Shown here one piece after another: positions 10,399-22,755 of a stretch of DNA of 64,000 nt. Every line of letters begins with the position of its first letter. Position 1 is the stretch's first letter. The translations under genes and the position numbers were made by a program. The notes beneath the pieces are model-generated. The model was not told the origin of the DNA, searched no databases, and worked only from the letters and a program-made list of their open reading frames with translations. Location of the stretch: contig JAQISU010000115.1 in NCBI GenBank assembly GCA_029339505.1, forward strand, positions 5,010,001 through 5,074,000. Reading direction: 5' to 3'. Origin of the DNA: Unio delphinus. Taxonomy: Eukaryota; Mollusca; Bivalvia; Unionida; Unionidae.

Positions 10399-11879
10399 AA
10401 TAGTTGAAGCAACCCACAAGCTTTCCGACTTCGGTGACATTAAATGATATTAGTGATCTGATTATGGAGAGTTGTTTTTTTAATTAAGAAATGACAAATT
10501 ACATGTAGTACTGAAGGAGGATGCATAGAAATAATATTGGCAGAAAGTTGTGAAATTTACAAAACAATAAGCCATTTTTCTCTAACTGTAAGAGAGATAA
10601 ATTCTTACATTACAAACTGTCTTCAAGAATAGGCTTAATCCAGTACAAGTATTAGTTGATATACCTTTTTTGCAACACTTTTAATAAACCCATACATTTT
10701 TATATTCCCACTGGAATACAGAGCATATAAGTATGTCCATCCATCGGGATATTACCATTTTTGATTCCATGCAGTAACCTAATTTAATGTCATCTTCCTA
10801 TACTTAATATTGTTGATATGGATATATTGTGCTTGGGGACATTGGTTGATTTTGGGTTTTGAAAGGGCATGGTCAAGGGATGAGTTAGGTAACTTGGTAT
10901 ATAAATGCTTAATGAGAACTATGTCACTTTTTAATCAAAAGTAGGCCATGTACTTATATTTGATGCTACAGTGATCTGCTTTTACATTTAGTTTAGTATT
11001 ATCAACACTATTCTTACATACATGTATATCACGTAATACAGACATTGGATGCATTATAGGAAGTACTATGCCATTTAGACAAAGCCAGACTTTACAGTCC
11101 TGAACCATATTTAGCCATTGACAGTTTTCTTGTGCAATGACATAAAAATAGAATTCTTCGAAGATATGATTTTGTTGTTGTTTGATAATCTTCATAGTTG
11201 CATTATAGTTGACAGTAGGCTATCTATACATACATCACCATTGACCATTGGGAACCTATAACTCAAGTTGTAGTTAACATTCATTTCTAATTTCTGAGCA
11301 GATAGGGTTTGAGAAGCATACACATTTTCATGCACCATCCTTTAGCATTCATTTTGTTCAGCTGGCAAGCAAAGGCTATTCACATTACAGGGTTCCAGGA
11401 GAAGTCTGAGAGTAGCTATTTTCAACATCAGAAACAGAGATGTATTGCATGTCTTTTGGAATAGCTAGGGGCAAGACCGGCCTTTTAAATCAATAAAACC
11501 AATTATTGCTGTCTTCTTACTGAGGGAAACTGAATTCATTATGTCAGGATTGGATTTTCTAGTATGGGCATACATAGTTACTGTATAAAGCCTATACTAA
11601 GGTTGATTGGAAACTAATTGTGGTTGCTTCATAATGAAGTCTGACAAATCAGCTTAACCTTGAAATAAAGACTGCTTGTATTCTTACATTCCTATAACTA
11701 TGCAATACAGTTTGCCTCCATGAGAAATCCATTTTATGATATGCATATCCCATGAATGCTCTCAATGATACTATAATTATGTTGTTATGCTGATGATATA
11801 ATGAATGTTTACAAAGGTTTCTGGCATTGTCAGTATTGAAAATTCAAATGTTTGTAAAGCTTTAACAGAAATTCTTGTA
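10399..11879. other. AT-rich DNA, no gene recognised
   Basis: Only short frames without codon bias or family resemblance. A possible splice acceptor before 11391 leads into a short open stretch that matches nothing I know. No repeat unit is evident. Confidence 0.5.
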
Positions 11880-12930
11880 CCTTGCTGCAAATTGAAATTT
11901 TTTAGTCCATCACCGTACGTTGAGAAAATACTCCTCTTGGCTTTTGAAAGTTAAACTTGTATCGATGATCCAGCAAATGTTATTAAAAATACTTTTTCAT
12001 TAGTTTCCCGAGTTACTCCAATTTTTTAGACTAGACTCCAGTATGACTTTTTAAAGTGAAACTCGTATTGATCCAGCATTATATATTCTTTTGTTTTGGC
12101 TTTCTGAAGTTATTGATGATAGAGATAGAGATTTAGCTAATACTGCTGTTTAGCTTTACACTGATATTTTGATTCAGCATATTTTTGGAAAATGCTTCTT
12201 ATGGGTTTCCATAGTTATGCTCCTGTCAATGAGTCGGCTTACTTTTTGACAATACTTCTGTATGGGTTTCTATAGTTACACTCATATAAATAATTAGCTT
12301 AGTTTTTTTACAATACTCCTGTATCGGATTCTATAGTTACATTTGTATGGATGATTCATATTAGTTTTTGACAATTCTCTGGTATCATGGTTTCTAAGTT
12401 ACATTTATATGGATGATTCATTATTTTGACAGTACATTTACTCCTGTATGGGTTTCTATAGTTACATTTATATGGATGATTCATCTTAATTTTTGACAAT
12501 ATTCTGGTATGGGTTTCAATAGTTACATTTATATGGATGATTCATCATTAATTTTTTACAATACTCTGGTATGGGTTTCTATAGTTACATTTACATGGAT
12601 GATTCATCTTAATTTTTGACAATACTCAGTGGTATGGGTTTCTATAGTTACATTTATATGGATGATTCATCTTAATTTTTGACAATACTCTGGTATGGGT
12701 TTCTATAGTTACATTTATATGGATGATTCATCTTAGTTTTTGACAGGACTCCTGTATGGGTTTCAATAGTTACATTTATATGGATGTTTCATCTTAGTTT
12801 TTGACAGTACTTTGGTATAGGTTTCTATAGTAGTGTTTTTATATGGATGATTCACCTTTGTTTTTGACAATAATCCTGTTTGGGTTTCTATAGTTACACT
12901 CCTCAATAATTCATCCATATTTGTATTAGC
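11880..12930 (+). repeat. Degenerate 61-66 bp tandem array
   Basis: Around 14 copies, best conserved at 12430-12800, of a unit containing gggtttctatagttacattt, atatggatgattcatctta and tttttgacaatactcctg. Copies degrade toward the left. The same family recurs at 14190-14830 and as a single piece near 15405-15490. Confidence 0.85.
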
Positions 12931-13019
12931 TCGACTGGTCTTAGGCCAGAAATAATGATATGTGGACTGTCCAATGTCTGTTGTATGTCTGTCCATTAGC
13001 ATGAGTTCAATGTTATTGC

Positions 13020-14008
13020 TGCTTCTAAACTACATGTAGGATTGTCATGGACCATAACACACGCTCCTTTGACATCTGTAATAGGCTTCCACATTGCGGG
13101 GCAGTGGCTTGAGAATCTTGTTATCACTATCGTTCATGAATGAATGATCATATCAACAGGTTTTCACTTGAAGACTTCCTGTGATGTCTAGTTGGTCTTA
13201 AATGAAAATGGGACCGGTATTTTATTTAATGCAACTGCCAAAGATGGCCATCTAAAAAAATCTGATAGCTACTTCTCCTGAATGAAATTTCTTGTTTATC
13301 CTAAATGAAATTCATGGTGCTGATTTGACGGTCAGTACTCCTCTTGAATGGATAGTCATATCAGATTGGATTTCCATTAAAGGACTTCTTATGATGTCCT
13401 GTGGTTCCCAAATAACATGGTGCGGATCTGATGTCCAATAAAATTATAAGACTGCTATGATGGTCATCTTGAAAATCTTAATGGTAATCCTCCTGAATGA
13501 AGAAAAGTTAATTGCCATGGTGATTTCACCAGAAGACTTATTATGATGTCTTTGTTTGGTCCAAAGTGAAAATGGTGTTTATGTGATATCCAATATGGCC
13601 ACCACAGTGGCCATCTTGAAATATCTCTACCTACTCCTCCTGAATGGATGATTTTATCACCTTGATATAAATGGTCATGTCAGCATGAGGTTTCACTGAG
13701 ATGTCAAGTGGGTTGTACATAAATATAGTGACAATTTCACTTCTAATATACTGTCATCGTGATAATTTTGAAAATGTTGTTACTACATTTCTGAGATGGC
13801 TGGTCATATTGACATTGTGTTTTCACTGAGAGACTTCTTATGATGTCTAGTTTGGTGCTAAATAGAAATGCTGCCATGCTCATATTGAAGATGGCCCCCA
13901 TGGCATCCATCTTGAAAATATTCTTATTTTTTTGCCTCCAAAACAAATTATATAATCATAGTGTTCCCACCAAAAGACTTCTTATAATGCCTTTTGGTCC
14001 TAAATGAA
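13020..14008 (+). repeat. Cluster of dispersed ~148-bp monomers (copy 1)
   Basis: Roughly six degenerate monomers. Landmarks in order are gccatcttgaaaatc, ctcctgaatggat, gtcatatcaacatgg, ttttcactgagagacttctt, atgatgtctagttggtc and aaatgaaaatggtgcc. The monomer recurs in five other clusters, all in this orientation. Confidence 0.8.
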
Positions 14009-14189
14009 AATGGTGCCAAGTTTGCATCCAATATGTCCACCAGATCAGCTTTTTAAAAAAAAATTGTTGCTAATGAGTGTCAAAGATGGTTTCATTACTC
14101 TATGGTTAAATGGAAATGTTCTTATCTTGAAGTCATTGAAATTCTTTTCAGCTAGCAGACAAGTCCCTGCTGGGGACTCTTGTTATACA
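14009..14189 (+). repeat. Terminal module of the 148-bp repeat element (copy 1)
   Basis: Begins with aatggtgccaag and ttgcatccaatatgtccacc, passes a gatggtttcattactctatgg segment and a cttgaagtcattgaaattctt segment, and ends ccctgctggggactcttgtt. The same ending follows monomer clusters at 43.8, 52.3 and 58.8 kb. Confidence 0.75.
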
Positions 14190-14830
14190 TCTATTTTGTC
14201 TTTCTAAAGTTACATTTTTGTTGATGATCAAGCATACATTTAGACAATAATTCTATTTTGTCTTGTTAAAGTTATCCTTCAATTGATGACCCAGCATATA
14301 TTTAGAAAATACTTATGTATGTATTTCTATAGTTAGTTACGCCCATTTGATGATCGATCCAGCATGTGTTTAGAAAATACTTCTGTATGTGTTTCTATAG
14401 TTAGTTATGCCCATTTGATGATCCGGCAATTATTTAGAAAATACTTCTGTATGTGTTTCTATAGTTAATTATGCCCATATTGACGATCCAGCTTATATTT
14501 AGTAAATACTCCTTGTTTCTATAATTAGTTACATCCATATTGATGATCCAGCATATATTTAAAAAATACTCTGTATTTCATTAGTTAGTTACACCCAGAT
14601 TGACGATCCAACATATTTTTAGAAAATATACTCCTGTGTGTGTTTAGTTAGTTATGCCCACATTGACGATCCAACATATTTTTAGAAAATATACTCCTGT
14701 GTGTGTTTAGTTAGTTACGCCCACATTGACGATCCAACATATTTTTAGAAAATACTCCATGTTTCAATAATTAGTTGCATCACATTGATGATTCAGCTTA
14801 TTTTTCGACAATACTCTTCTTTAGCAATCT
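14190..14830 (+). repeat. 61-66 bp tandem array, second block
   Basis: About ten copies with tttctatagttagttacgcc, ttgatgatccagcatatttt and tagaaaatactcctgtatg. Clearly related to the 11.9-12.9 kb array. It starts directly at the end of the terminal module. Confidence 0.85.
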
Positions 14831-14852
14831 GAACTCACACTTATATTTTTGA

Positions 14853-15123
14853 CTGCTCCAGTGGCCTAAGTGGTTAGAGCATTAGTGGGAGGTCATGGGT
14901 TTGAACCCTGGCTAAGTCATACCAAAGACAAAACAAATGGTACTAGCAGCTGCCTTTCATACTACGCAGCATTAAAAGGTTTGTGTTAGGACTGGTTGGC
15001 CTAGTGTCAGGATAATGTGAGGGGGTGGGACAATATGCCACATCATGTGAAGAGATCACTATAAACTGCTACACTGTAATAGCAATAGGACTGAAATTGT
15101 TAAAGCTGCTTTAAAACTCCAAA
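14853..15123 (+). mobile_element. SINE family A, tRNA-headed
   Basis: The head has a pol III A box (ggcctaagtggttagagc) and B box (gtcatgggtttgaaccct). The body has actggttggcctagtgtcag and ataatgtgagggggtggg, and the 3' end reads taaagctgctttaaaactcc. Several other copies in the window share this whole layout. It is decayed relative to the copy at 16311. Confidence 0.85.
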
Positions 15124-15138
15124 ACACATCCATAAATA

Positions 15139-15390
15139 AGCGGCCCCGAGTGGATGAGTGGTCTAAAGCGCCAACCATTACAGATCACTGCCATCTCACC
15201 TCAGTCTGCGAGGGTTCGAGTCTCGGATTCGGCCAATGTGGGTATGTGAGAAAACTTGTCAGTAGCTTCTCGTAGGTCAGTGGTTATTTCCGGTTTTTTT
15301 TCCGGGTTCTTCCTCCACCATTAATACTGGCCGCCATGTATATCCTATATTGTGCTGAAAAATGGCATTAAAACATAAAAAACAAAACAA
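15139..15390 (+). mobile_element. SINE family B, full length with 15-bp target duplication
   Basis: Starts with a tRNA-like head (ccccgagtggatgagtggtc, B box agggttcgagtctcgg). It continues through a conserved centre (tgtcagtagcttctcgtagg) and ends ctgaaaaatggcattaaaac plus an aaacaaac tail. It is flanked by acacatccataaata at 15124-15138 and 15391-15405. It sits directly behind SINE A at 14853, whose tail was its target. The central and 3' parts resemble conserved-domain SINEs reported from molluscs. Confidence 0.92.
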
Positions 15391-15514
15391 ACACATCCAT
15401 AAATATGCATTTGTAGACAATACTTCTGTTTGTCTTTCTGAAGTTACAGTGGTATCAGTAGCATCTATGATTCAGCATAAATTTGGCGCTTATTTGATGT
15501 AACTGCACTATGGC

Positions 15515-15656
15515 TTATTTACTCTAGATATTTAATGGCTTCTTTATTCTAGATATTTAATGGTTTCTTTGTTCTAGATATTTAATGGCTTCTTTACTCT
15601 ATATATTTAATGGCTTCTTTACTCTAGATATTTAATGGCTTCTTTACTCTAGATAT
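15515..15656 (+). repeat. 25-bp tandem repeat
   Basis: Five to six copies of a unit containing ggcttctttactctagatat and ttaat. Two inverted copies occur at 28953-29010. Confidence 0.85.
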
Positions 15657-16150
15657 TTAGAATATAATTTAACACAAATTTTCCATTTTGAATTCTCCAC
15701 CAAATTGTAATAATGCCTATATGATGTAAATGCGCAATGGGGTTTGAGTTACAAGCAAGATGGTTTTTCTTTTCTATATTATTGGATCTCTGATATCTCT
15801 ACTTCTTCATGCTGACTTCCTGCCCTGTGTTTAACCTGGCTTTTAAACAATCCTGGGGGACTTCAGAGAGACTGTTCCCTGAAGACCTTTTTCTTTAGCT
15901 AAACTTCTGGTCTGGTTGTGTCAGGTACAGACTCTTTATCTAACTTTAATCAACATATAAAATTGCACAAAATCTAAATTATGTAATCCAAAATAAAGTC
16001 ATATATCTGCTCTCCATGCACACTCATTTCCCGCTGATAATGTATGTTAGAATTTCGAGAATAAAATATTAAGTAGGTAATTACTTGTAAACTTTATCCT
16101 TATGAGCAAATTAATTTAAAATTAAACAGTAATTACCCAACTCTATTTTA
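15657..16150. repeat. Left copy of ~480-bp direct repeat (possible old LTR)
   Basis: Aligns by eye along its length with 18385-18835. Shared landmarks include agaatataatttaacacaaa, ccctgaagacctttttct, agctaaacttctggtct and ctaaattatgtaatccaaaa. The pair flanks a gag remnant on the minus strand, so they are plausibly the 3' and 5' LTRs of an old minus-strand retroelement. No clear TG...CA ends or target duplication were found. Confidence 0.6.
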
Positions 16151-16310
16151 AACACTTTATACCTGCTGAAATAAAAGAGATTCAAATTTCCCTACAACTG
16201 GTCACTAATTTGAATGTTTAAGTATTAAGGAAAACTTGCTATAATTGGTTTTAAGTAGCTTTACAAGCACATCATCCAACTGTCATACTGACTTCTGTTT
16301 CAATTTATCA

Positions 16311-16630
16311 CCGCTCCGGTGGCCTAGTGGTTAGAGCGTCCGCCGTGGAAGCAGGAGGTCGTGGGTTCGATCCCCGGCCGAGTCATACCAAAAACTTAAA
16401 AAAATGGTACTAACAGCTGCCTCGCTTGACGTTCAGCATTAAGAGGTTAGTGTTAGGACTGGTTGGCCTGGTGTCAGGATAATGTGACTGGGTGGGACAT
16501 CATGCTACATGTCTGCGGCATGATGCCCCAGTGGTAGACATCACTATAAACTGCCTCACTGCAGACATCGTAGCGATATGACTGAAAAATTGTTAAAGCT
16601 ACGTTAAAAATCCTAATCAAAACAAAAAAA
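16311..16630 (+). mobile_element. SINE family A, full length with 14-bp target duplication
   Basis: The best-preserved family A copy, 320 bp. A box ggcctagtggttagagcg, B box gtcgtgggttcgatcccc, body actggttggcctggtgtcag, 3' end aaagctacgttaaaaatcc plus an A-rich tail. It is flanked by gtttcaatttatca at 16297-16310 and 16631-16644. Confidence 0.94.
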
Positions 16631-16692
16631 GTTTCAATTTATCAGCTGCACTGTAACTTGACACCATTGTATTTGAGTAGCTGACTTGACTA

Positions 16693-16757
16693 TGAGGGCC
16701 TCAAGGTAGATTAGTTCTTAACTAACTGTGTTACCCTCTTTAAATAAAGTAATTATT
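16693..16757 (+). mobile_element. LINE 3' tail fragment
   Basis: gagggcctcaaggtagatta through taaataaagtaattatta matches the 3' end of the LINE at 54400-55620. Only the 3' terminus is present, as expected of a severely 5'-truncated insertion. Confidence 0.75.
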
Positions 16758-17732
16758 ACACCACTGTATTTGAGTAAATGCTGATAATACCATATTTACC
16801 CAAAATCCCTGCCTCTAAACTGAATGGTGACTAAGGAAGTATTCCTTTATTATTGACATACTATTATTAAATTTATGGAGAGAAATTAGGAAATTGTATC
16901 CACAAATATATCTTCTCTTCTAAAACGTATCCATATACTATAGCACCTGAAATAGCTCAATTTAGCCCTATAATATGTCTCATAGCAAACTCTGAACCCA
17001 AATTTTTATAACATACTATTGTTTTGGTCAAAATATAGAATACCTAGGATTAAACACTTATTTCATAGTATTTTATTTTATTTTTTTATTTTACATGGCA
17101 TCAGTGTTCACAGACACCTCCTTGCATACTACAAACCTACAAAATCTACTCCTTTAACAGAATTTACATTCCATACTTCAGGGTACTAAATTACAATAAT
17201 ATTGTGATTTATTACAATCTTTTGGATTAGACACATAATCAAATTGATGGTCCCAAGAAGTATTATGGATGCTAATTATAGGTAAATATCTTAATATATC
17301 TATATGCTGAATAGTTTCTTCAAAAACTCAAATATAAATCACACTAATGATTTTTATATTAGCTTTGTCTACCAAAAGTCATATGAATGACAGTTTTATA
17401 AATTTCTGGCTTCTCACCAATCTACAGTACATTTTATAATGTTACTTTGAATTTAATTTGCAGGTATCACAAGATTTTCTTAAACCTAATAAGGATTGCA
17501 CCAACATTGTGCCATAAACTGCTTTAAAATTACAGGAAGTTATTTGTTTGCAAAGAATAATCCATTTGGAATGTGCAGCATAGCTGTCATTAGTCCATGT
17601 GTGGGATTTATACATCTGTTTTGCTATACCATTGAAAGGACAATGTCTAGGACAGATAGGAAGAAAACAGTTAATAGGAAAGTATAGCACAGCAAAACAA
17701 ACATAATGAGACCACACTTAAGAACCAATTAA
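16758..17732. other. AT-rich DNA between LINE tail and gag remnant
   Basis: No gene recognised. If the flanking 480-bp repeats are LTRs, this is the decayed interior of that element; I could not see protease, reverse transcriptase or integrase motifs in it. Confidence 0.4.
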
Positions 17733-18182
17733 TCAAGTCCATTTCGAATCTTCACTTTTTAAGGCAGACACTGTTAATCCATCATGCAGGCCATTGATGA
17801 TAATTTGTGTCTCTGGTAGTTCAGGCTTGGTTCCCGTAACAACAGTATTTGCAATAAAATCTTTCACTTTCTTGTTTGTACTTTGTAATGTTTGATACAG
17901 AGCTGCAGTTCTCTGCCAATGCACACTTTCATCAGGCCCATATTGAATGATAAATTCTTTCTGCAGCAAGCTGAAGTCATGCTTTATATTTTGTGCCAGT
18001 GATATATACCAGCGTGATGCATTATCTGTTAACAGTAGAGGAATGGTTGCTTTTGCCTTGTTGTCATTTAGTCCCTTAGTCATTGTAAGAAGTTGGAAAC
18101 GTGTGAACCATAACTTTGCATCTTGGCTTCCTTCACCAGAAAAAGGCTGTAAAAGACTGAAACCTATGCAGCTTCTATCCAT
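17733..18182 (-). pseudogene. Decayed retroelement gag fragment
   Basis: Minus-strand frame of about 149 codons from MDRSCIGFSLLQPF. It resembles the Gag core of LTR retroelements: FSGEGSQDAKLWFTRFQLL, a run of small and hydrophobic residues, SRWYISLAQ, then FSLLQKEFIIQYG and a QxLxxxNxKVKDFI-type region. No zinc knuckle, protease or pol follows. It lies about 200 bases inside the right-hand 480-bp direct repeat, where gag should start relative to a 5' LTR. It has no detectable relation to the Gmr1-like Gag at 5073. Confidence 0.7.
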
Positions 18183-18384
18183 TTTGATGTAGCAGAATGA
18201 CAAAAATGAAAGGCACATCTACATCTCAAATCAGAATTTTCTGCCAGACAGATCTCAAAATTGTTGAACAAGTCCAAGTCCAAAGAAAAGTCCTAAAGAT
18301 AAATGTACTAAACTTTTGCTACTAAATTTTCATGTGGAGTCCGCAGTCAAAAATAGAATAGAATTCCCCCAAATCCAATAAAAT

Positions 18385-18835
18385 TTTAGAATATAATTTA
18401 ACACAAATTTTCCATTTTGAATTCTTCACCAAACTGTAGTAGGGCCTATTTGAGGTAAATGTGCTATGGAGAATTTGTCACAAGGAAAAGGGTTTTTCTG
18501 TTCTATATTTAATGGATCCTAATACCTCTAGTTCTTCATGCTGAGTTCCTGCACTATTTCTGACCTAGCTTTTTAAAGTATCCTTGTGGATTTCAGAGAG
18601 ACCATTCCCTGAAGACCTTTTTCTATAGCTAAACTTCTGGTCTAATTGTGTAAGGTGTAGACCTTTTTCTAACTCTAATCTACATATAAAAATGCACACA
18701 ATCTAAATTATGTAATCCAAAATAAATTAATATATCTACTTTCCACTGATACTTTGTTAGAAGTTCAAAAATATTATATTAAGTAGTATGAGCAAATTTG
18801 TTTAAAATTAAACAATAATTTTTTATTTAAACTCC
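18385..18835. repeat. Right copy of ~480-bp direct repeat (possible old LTR)
   Basis: Partner of 15657-16150, with many substitutions and small indels. For a minus-strand element this would be the 5' LTR. The divergence indicates an insertion far older than the Gmr1-like copy. Confidence 0.6.
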
Positions 18836-20190
18836 TTTTGCTTGACCCTTGAATGAGCCGATTGCATCACTTGATTAGCAGTGTGAGATTGATTTCCACC
18901 TGTGGTTGTATTTCTGTTCATCTGTTGCATTGTTTCTCTCTCCTATTTCTCCCAAATCCTTTTCCTCTTCCTTCTCCACCTTTCTCCAAATTCCTTCTCC
19001 TCCTTGACTTTCTTTCCCATAACTATACTTCTTTTAACTTCATCTGCCTTAGCTACAGTCTCAATTCCTTCTCCAACTCTTGAAGATTTGAAACCCAATG
19101 GAACTGGAAGTTCTCCATCCCCTAAAAGCTTCCTGTTAAAACGCAAGGATGGTATGATCTTTTTCCTTAGCCTTTAAATCTCAGTCTACACTCAGCTTAA
19201 CATCACATAATGGCTATTAAATTTCTTCGATCATACATTCGTTCGCATCAAGATACCCATACATTCTTGTATTATAAAACAAATGTTATAATGCACTACA
19301 GTATAAATTACTTCTAATACATACATTAATAAATTTCATCACATCCGTACACATTCCTAATCCCATAATACTAAACAATATCACAATAATCTGAGACACA
19401 TTTCTTTACTTTACAACTCAACCAATTGTTAATTCTAACATAAATAAATGCACTTATTTACTATGAAGTAACCTGATAACCAATTACAAAATTAATTCTG
19501 ACCACAAGTTGATCAGTCTACATAATTCTATGTAAGGCTAAAGCCCATTTCTAAAATACATGAAACACTACAAAGGTAATTCTACATACTAAACAATCCT
19601 AGTAATTAAGTATACATACTACAAATTACAATTATGATGCCATAATATTATACAAAAAGCAATTAACTTACTGACCTTTTTGAATCTATGTCTTTTAACA
19701 CTTTTATCTTACCTTATAATCTACCTCAAAGTTCTGCTGCCATATTACAAGTGGCTTCTTTTCTCGGAGTAAACCCTATTGATCAGCAATCTTTTCAGGC
19801 AAATAATGAATTAATTTTACAAGTTTGGGAGGTTTCATTCGGGTCTGAATTGTAATCATGCTCTCTATCTCAAAGTTTTATTTTATATTGTTGTGGACCG
19901 ATCCAATCAAACTTAGCAGATAATGTCCCTCTTGCTGTCTGTCAATATGGGGATGGAAAAGAACACTCTCTGTTCACCCTGTAGACTTTCTTTTAATCCT
20001 TGAACTAACTTTTACCATATAGATGTCATAACAGCAAACCTTTATTAAGTGATGTGATCTGTCACCTTGGCCAACTCAAGTTTCCAGTCTCTGGCTGGTC
20101 AGGGTAACTATAGTTAAACACTAACCCTGCTACAGTGTTTGGAGATCAAACACAAGGTTGCAGTAATATTCCAAAGACAGGTTGATTATA
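18836..20190. other. No gene recognised; pyrimidine-rich stretch at start
   Basis: 18930-19030 is rich in C and T (repeated tttcctcttccttctcc-like runs). The remainder is AT-rich without repeats or coding signal. Confidence 0.45.
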
Positions 20191-20198
20191 GTCACACC
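20191..20198. repeat. 8-bp target duplication of hAT element, left
   Basis: gtcacacc, repeated exactly at 20895-20902. Confidence 0.85.
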
Positions 20199-20894
20199 TA
20201 GTGTTGTTCCGATTATCGATTATAATCGATCATTAGTTGGTTGGGCAGATAATCGATTGTGAACTCCATAATCGATTGTGTGTAAAGGGAGACTACTTTT
20301 TAGGTGTCTGCAAAGCACAAAGGTTAGTAAAACTCACAGCCACCAAAGTTGACCTGAAATTTATTAATTCCCTTCACAACTACAAATATGAAACCTTATT
20401 ATTCATAATTAGGAACATATAGTCATTATTACATGGTCAAGTTGTTAAATTGTTGAGTTAATACATTTAAACACATTTTGTTGATTTGTTTCAGTCAAAT
20501 TGCAACATCTTTTGTAGTATTTATAAACAATGAAAGAAAAACATGTCCTTCTATACTTTAAATTATAGACACAGCACATGTGAACGAAAGAATTTCGGGA
20601 GATTGTAGCAGTATGTCAGTTATATATGACTGATCAGCCATAAAAAGTTGCATTCATTTAACAAAGTTGTAGAACAAAAGTAACACACAATGTAATATTA
20701 TTGTCAGGTTAAAGTACACATATCATTAAAAGAGATTACTCCTTTACATTTATAAACATATTGAATTCTTGATCAAAAATATAACTGTTTAACAAAAATT
20801 AAAATTTGCTCATAGTAACCGATTATAATCGATGATCAGTTGGTTAAGGGGAACCGATTATCGATTATGAATTTCTGACCGATTCCCATCACTA
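20199..20894. mobile_element. Non-autonomous hAT-type DNA transposon
   Basis: A 696-bp element beginning tagtgttgttccgattatcg and ending (reverse complement) tagtgatgggaatcggtc. The sub-terminal inverted parts are also alike: cgattataatcgatcattag on the left and its near complement at 20818-20845 on the right. The exact 8-bp duplication gtcacacc on both sides is the hAT hallmark. No transposase frame is present, so it depends on an enzyme supplied elsewhere. Confidence 0.85.
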
Positions 20895-20902
20895 GTCACA
20901 CC
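20895..20902. repeat. 8-bp target duplication of hAT element, right
   Basis: Second copy of gtcacacc. Confidence 0.85.
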
Positions 20903-21393
20903 GTTATTTCACATGAAACTCGTATAATATATATGCATATACATCATTATATCATAACTGTTTAATAAGAAAGGAAAAACTGTAGAAACATTTGGTCTGA
21001 TATATTATATGCATAGGTAGTTGAAACATCCTGTAATGAACATGATATGAATGGCAGCTTGCTTTTAGTTAAAGTGCTAGCTTATTCCAATCAGTAGAGC
21101 CTGTATATGTAAATGTCTTTTTTAATGCATTAATTTAGCTCTTGGTCTAAGATGTTTTAAACATTGGTTTGATGCTGATCTTAAAAAGGGTCATAAGGCT
21201 TGTATTACTGGTTTAAGCAAGCATATAACTTGGGTAAAAAAACATTAAATAAGGGCTTTATAAACCAGAATATATTTATGATATAAAAATTTTTTCAAAA
21301 GAGGACAGTTTGCATGAATCGCATGTAATTAGGCCATAATAATTATTATATGTATATATTTAGCATAGAATAGTTTTCCCAGCATGCTTTGAA
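20903..21393. other. AT-rich DNA, no gene recognised
   Basis: No coding signal and no repeat that I recognise. Confidence 0.4.
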
Positions 21394-21770
21394 ATTAAGT
21401 CAAATCAGGCACTCCTGGTGGTGCCAAGCCCATATTAATTGAATTTAAGTCGAATCAGCCACTCCAGGTGGTTTCAAACCCATATTAATGGAAATGAAGT
21501 CAAAGCAGGCACTATTCTGGTGGTGTCAAGCCCATGTTAATGTAGTTGAAAATGAAGCAGGCACTCCTGGTGGTGTCGAGTCCATGTTAATGGAGATGAA
21601 GATGAAGCAGGCCCTATTCTAGTGGTGTCAAGCCCTTGTTAATGGAAATAAAGATAAAGCTGTCAATCATCTGGCAGTGTCCCACCAATATTATTAGAAG
21701 TCAAAATAAAGCAGGCACTCCTGGTGTTGTCAAGCCCATGTTAATAGAAATCAAGTTATGGCAGGCATTC
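21394..21770 (+). repeat. ~50-bp tandem repeat
   Basis: Seven degenerate copies containing caggcactcctggtggtg, tcaagcccatgttaatgg and gaagtcaa. Confidence 0.85.
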
Positions 21771-22239
21771 TTTTGGCATCAACTGTTCAGTGAAGGTTTT
21801 GGCAGCAGATACGTAAGTGCTGGATCACCAATGCCTTGCGATTACAATATATTTAACCAAATCTTAAAGATATCTGATTTAACATTAGAGATTCATGACA
21901 AAGATCACTGGGTTAAAATCTATTGCATGCAGGCAGTTTTATAATTATTTTTGCATAAAATGCAACTCGTGATTGAGCTACTTACTATGATTTCATATTT
22001 TCTCGTTGATGTGAATTATTATAGTGAGTTTAGGGAAATAAAGAATTGCAATGATGAAAGAAAAGTATGTTTCTGTTCACTGTAAAAAAAAAAGTTTACC
22101 TTATTTAAAATTCATATACAAACTCATCATGGAAAATTTAAAAAACAAACAGAAGCAAATAAGGCAAACAGTTTACTTGCACATTAGTTCCCATTAGCTT
22201 TTATATACTTTTGTTGCAGTTTTACTTCAACTGGTCTTA

Positions 22240-22755
22240 GACAAGAAGAGTTGTAATGTTTTGCCATCTGAATTTTGTCTATTAGTTCAACTTTGTTATT
22301 GCTACTTCACCAGTAGTGCTGCCATGGTGGCCATCTTGAATATCTTCTTATCACTAACCATTCGTATTAATATGGAATTTTCACTAAGCGACTTTTTATG
22401 AATTCTAGTTGTGAACACAGTGCCAGTATAACATCCCGAAAGATCACTGTGGTGTTCATTTAGAAAATGTTGTTGCTATTATGTGAATGGTATGATGTGT
22501 TAGTACTAAATCAATGTTGTGCCAGTCTGATGTCTAAGATGGTAGCTAAATAATGTTAAAACTTCTCCTCAGTGGATGGTCATAATCGACATGAGTTTTC
22601 ATTGAGACTTTTTTCATCTGGTTGGTCCTAGATAAAAATGGTGCCAATCTTATATCCATCATGAATGTCTTTGATACCATTTATCTTGAAATTCTCTTGT
22701 TAGCCTGAAGAATGGCTCTCAGGTTGGCCTGAAGATTTGAAAGATGCTTAGTGTG
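22240..22755 (+). repeat. Cluster of dispersed ~148-bp monomers (copy 2)
   Basis: Three to four degenerate monomers with gtggccatcttgaatatctt, attttcactaagcgactttt and tggtcctagataaaaatgg. It ends where a 41-bp array starts rather than in the terminal module. Confidence 0.7.

Noticed and set aside
16311..16385. tRNA gene
   Set aside because: A and B boxes are present, but the sequence is the head of a 320-bp SINE with a target duplication and lacks a convincing full cloverleaf.
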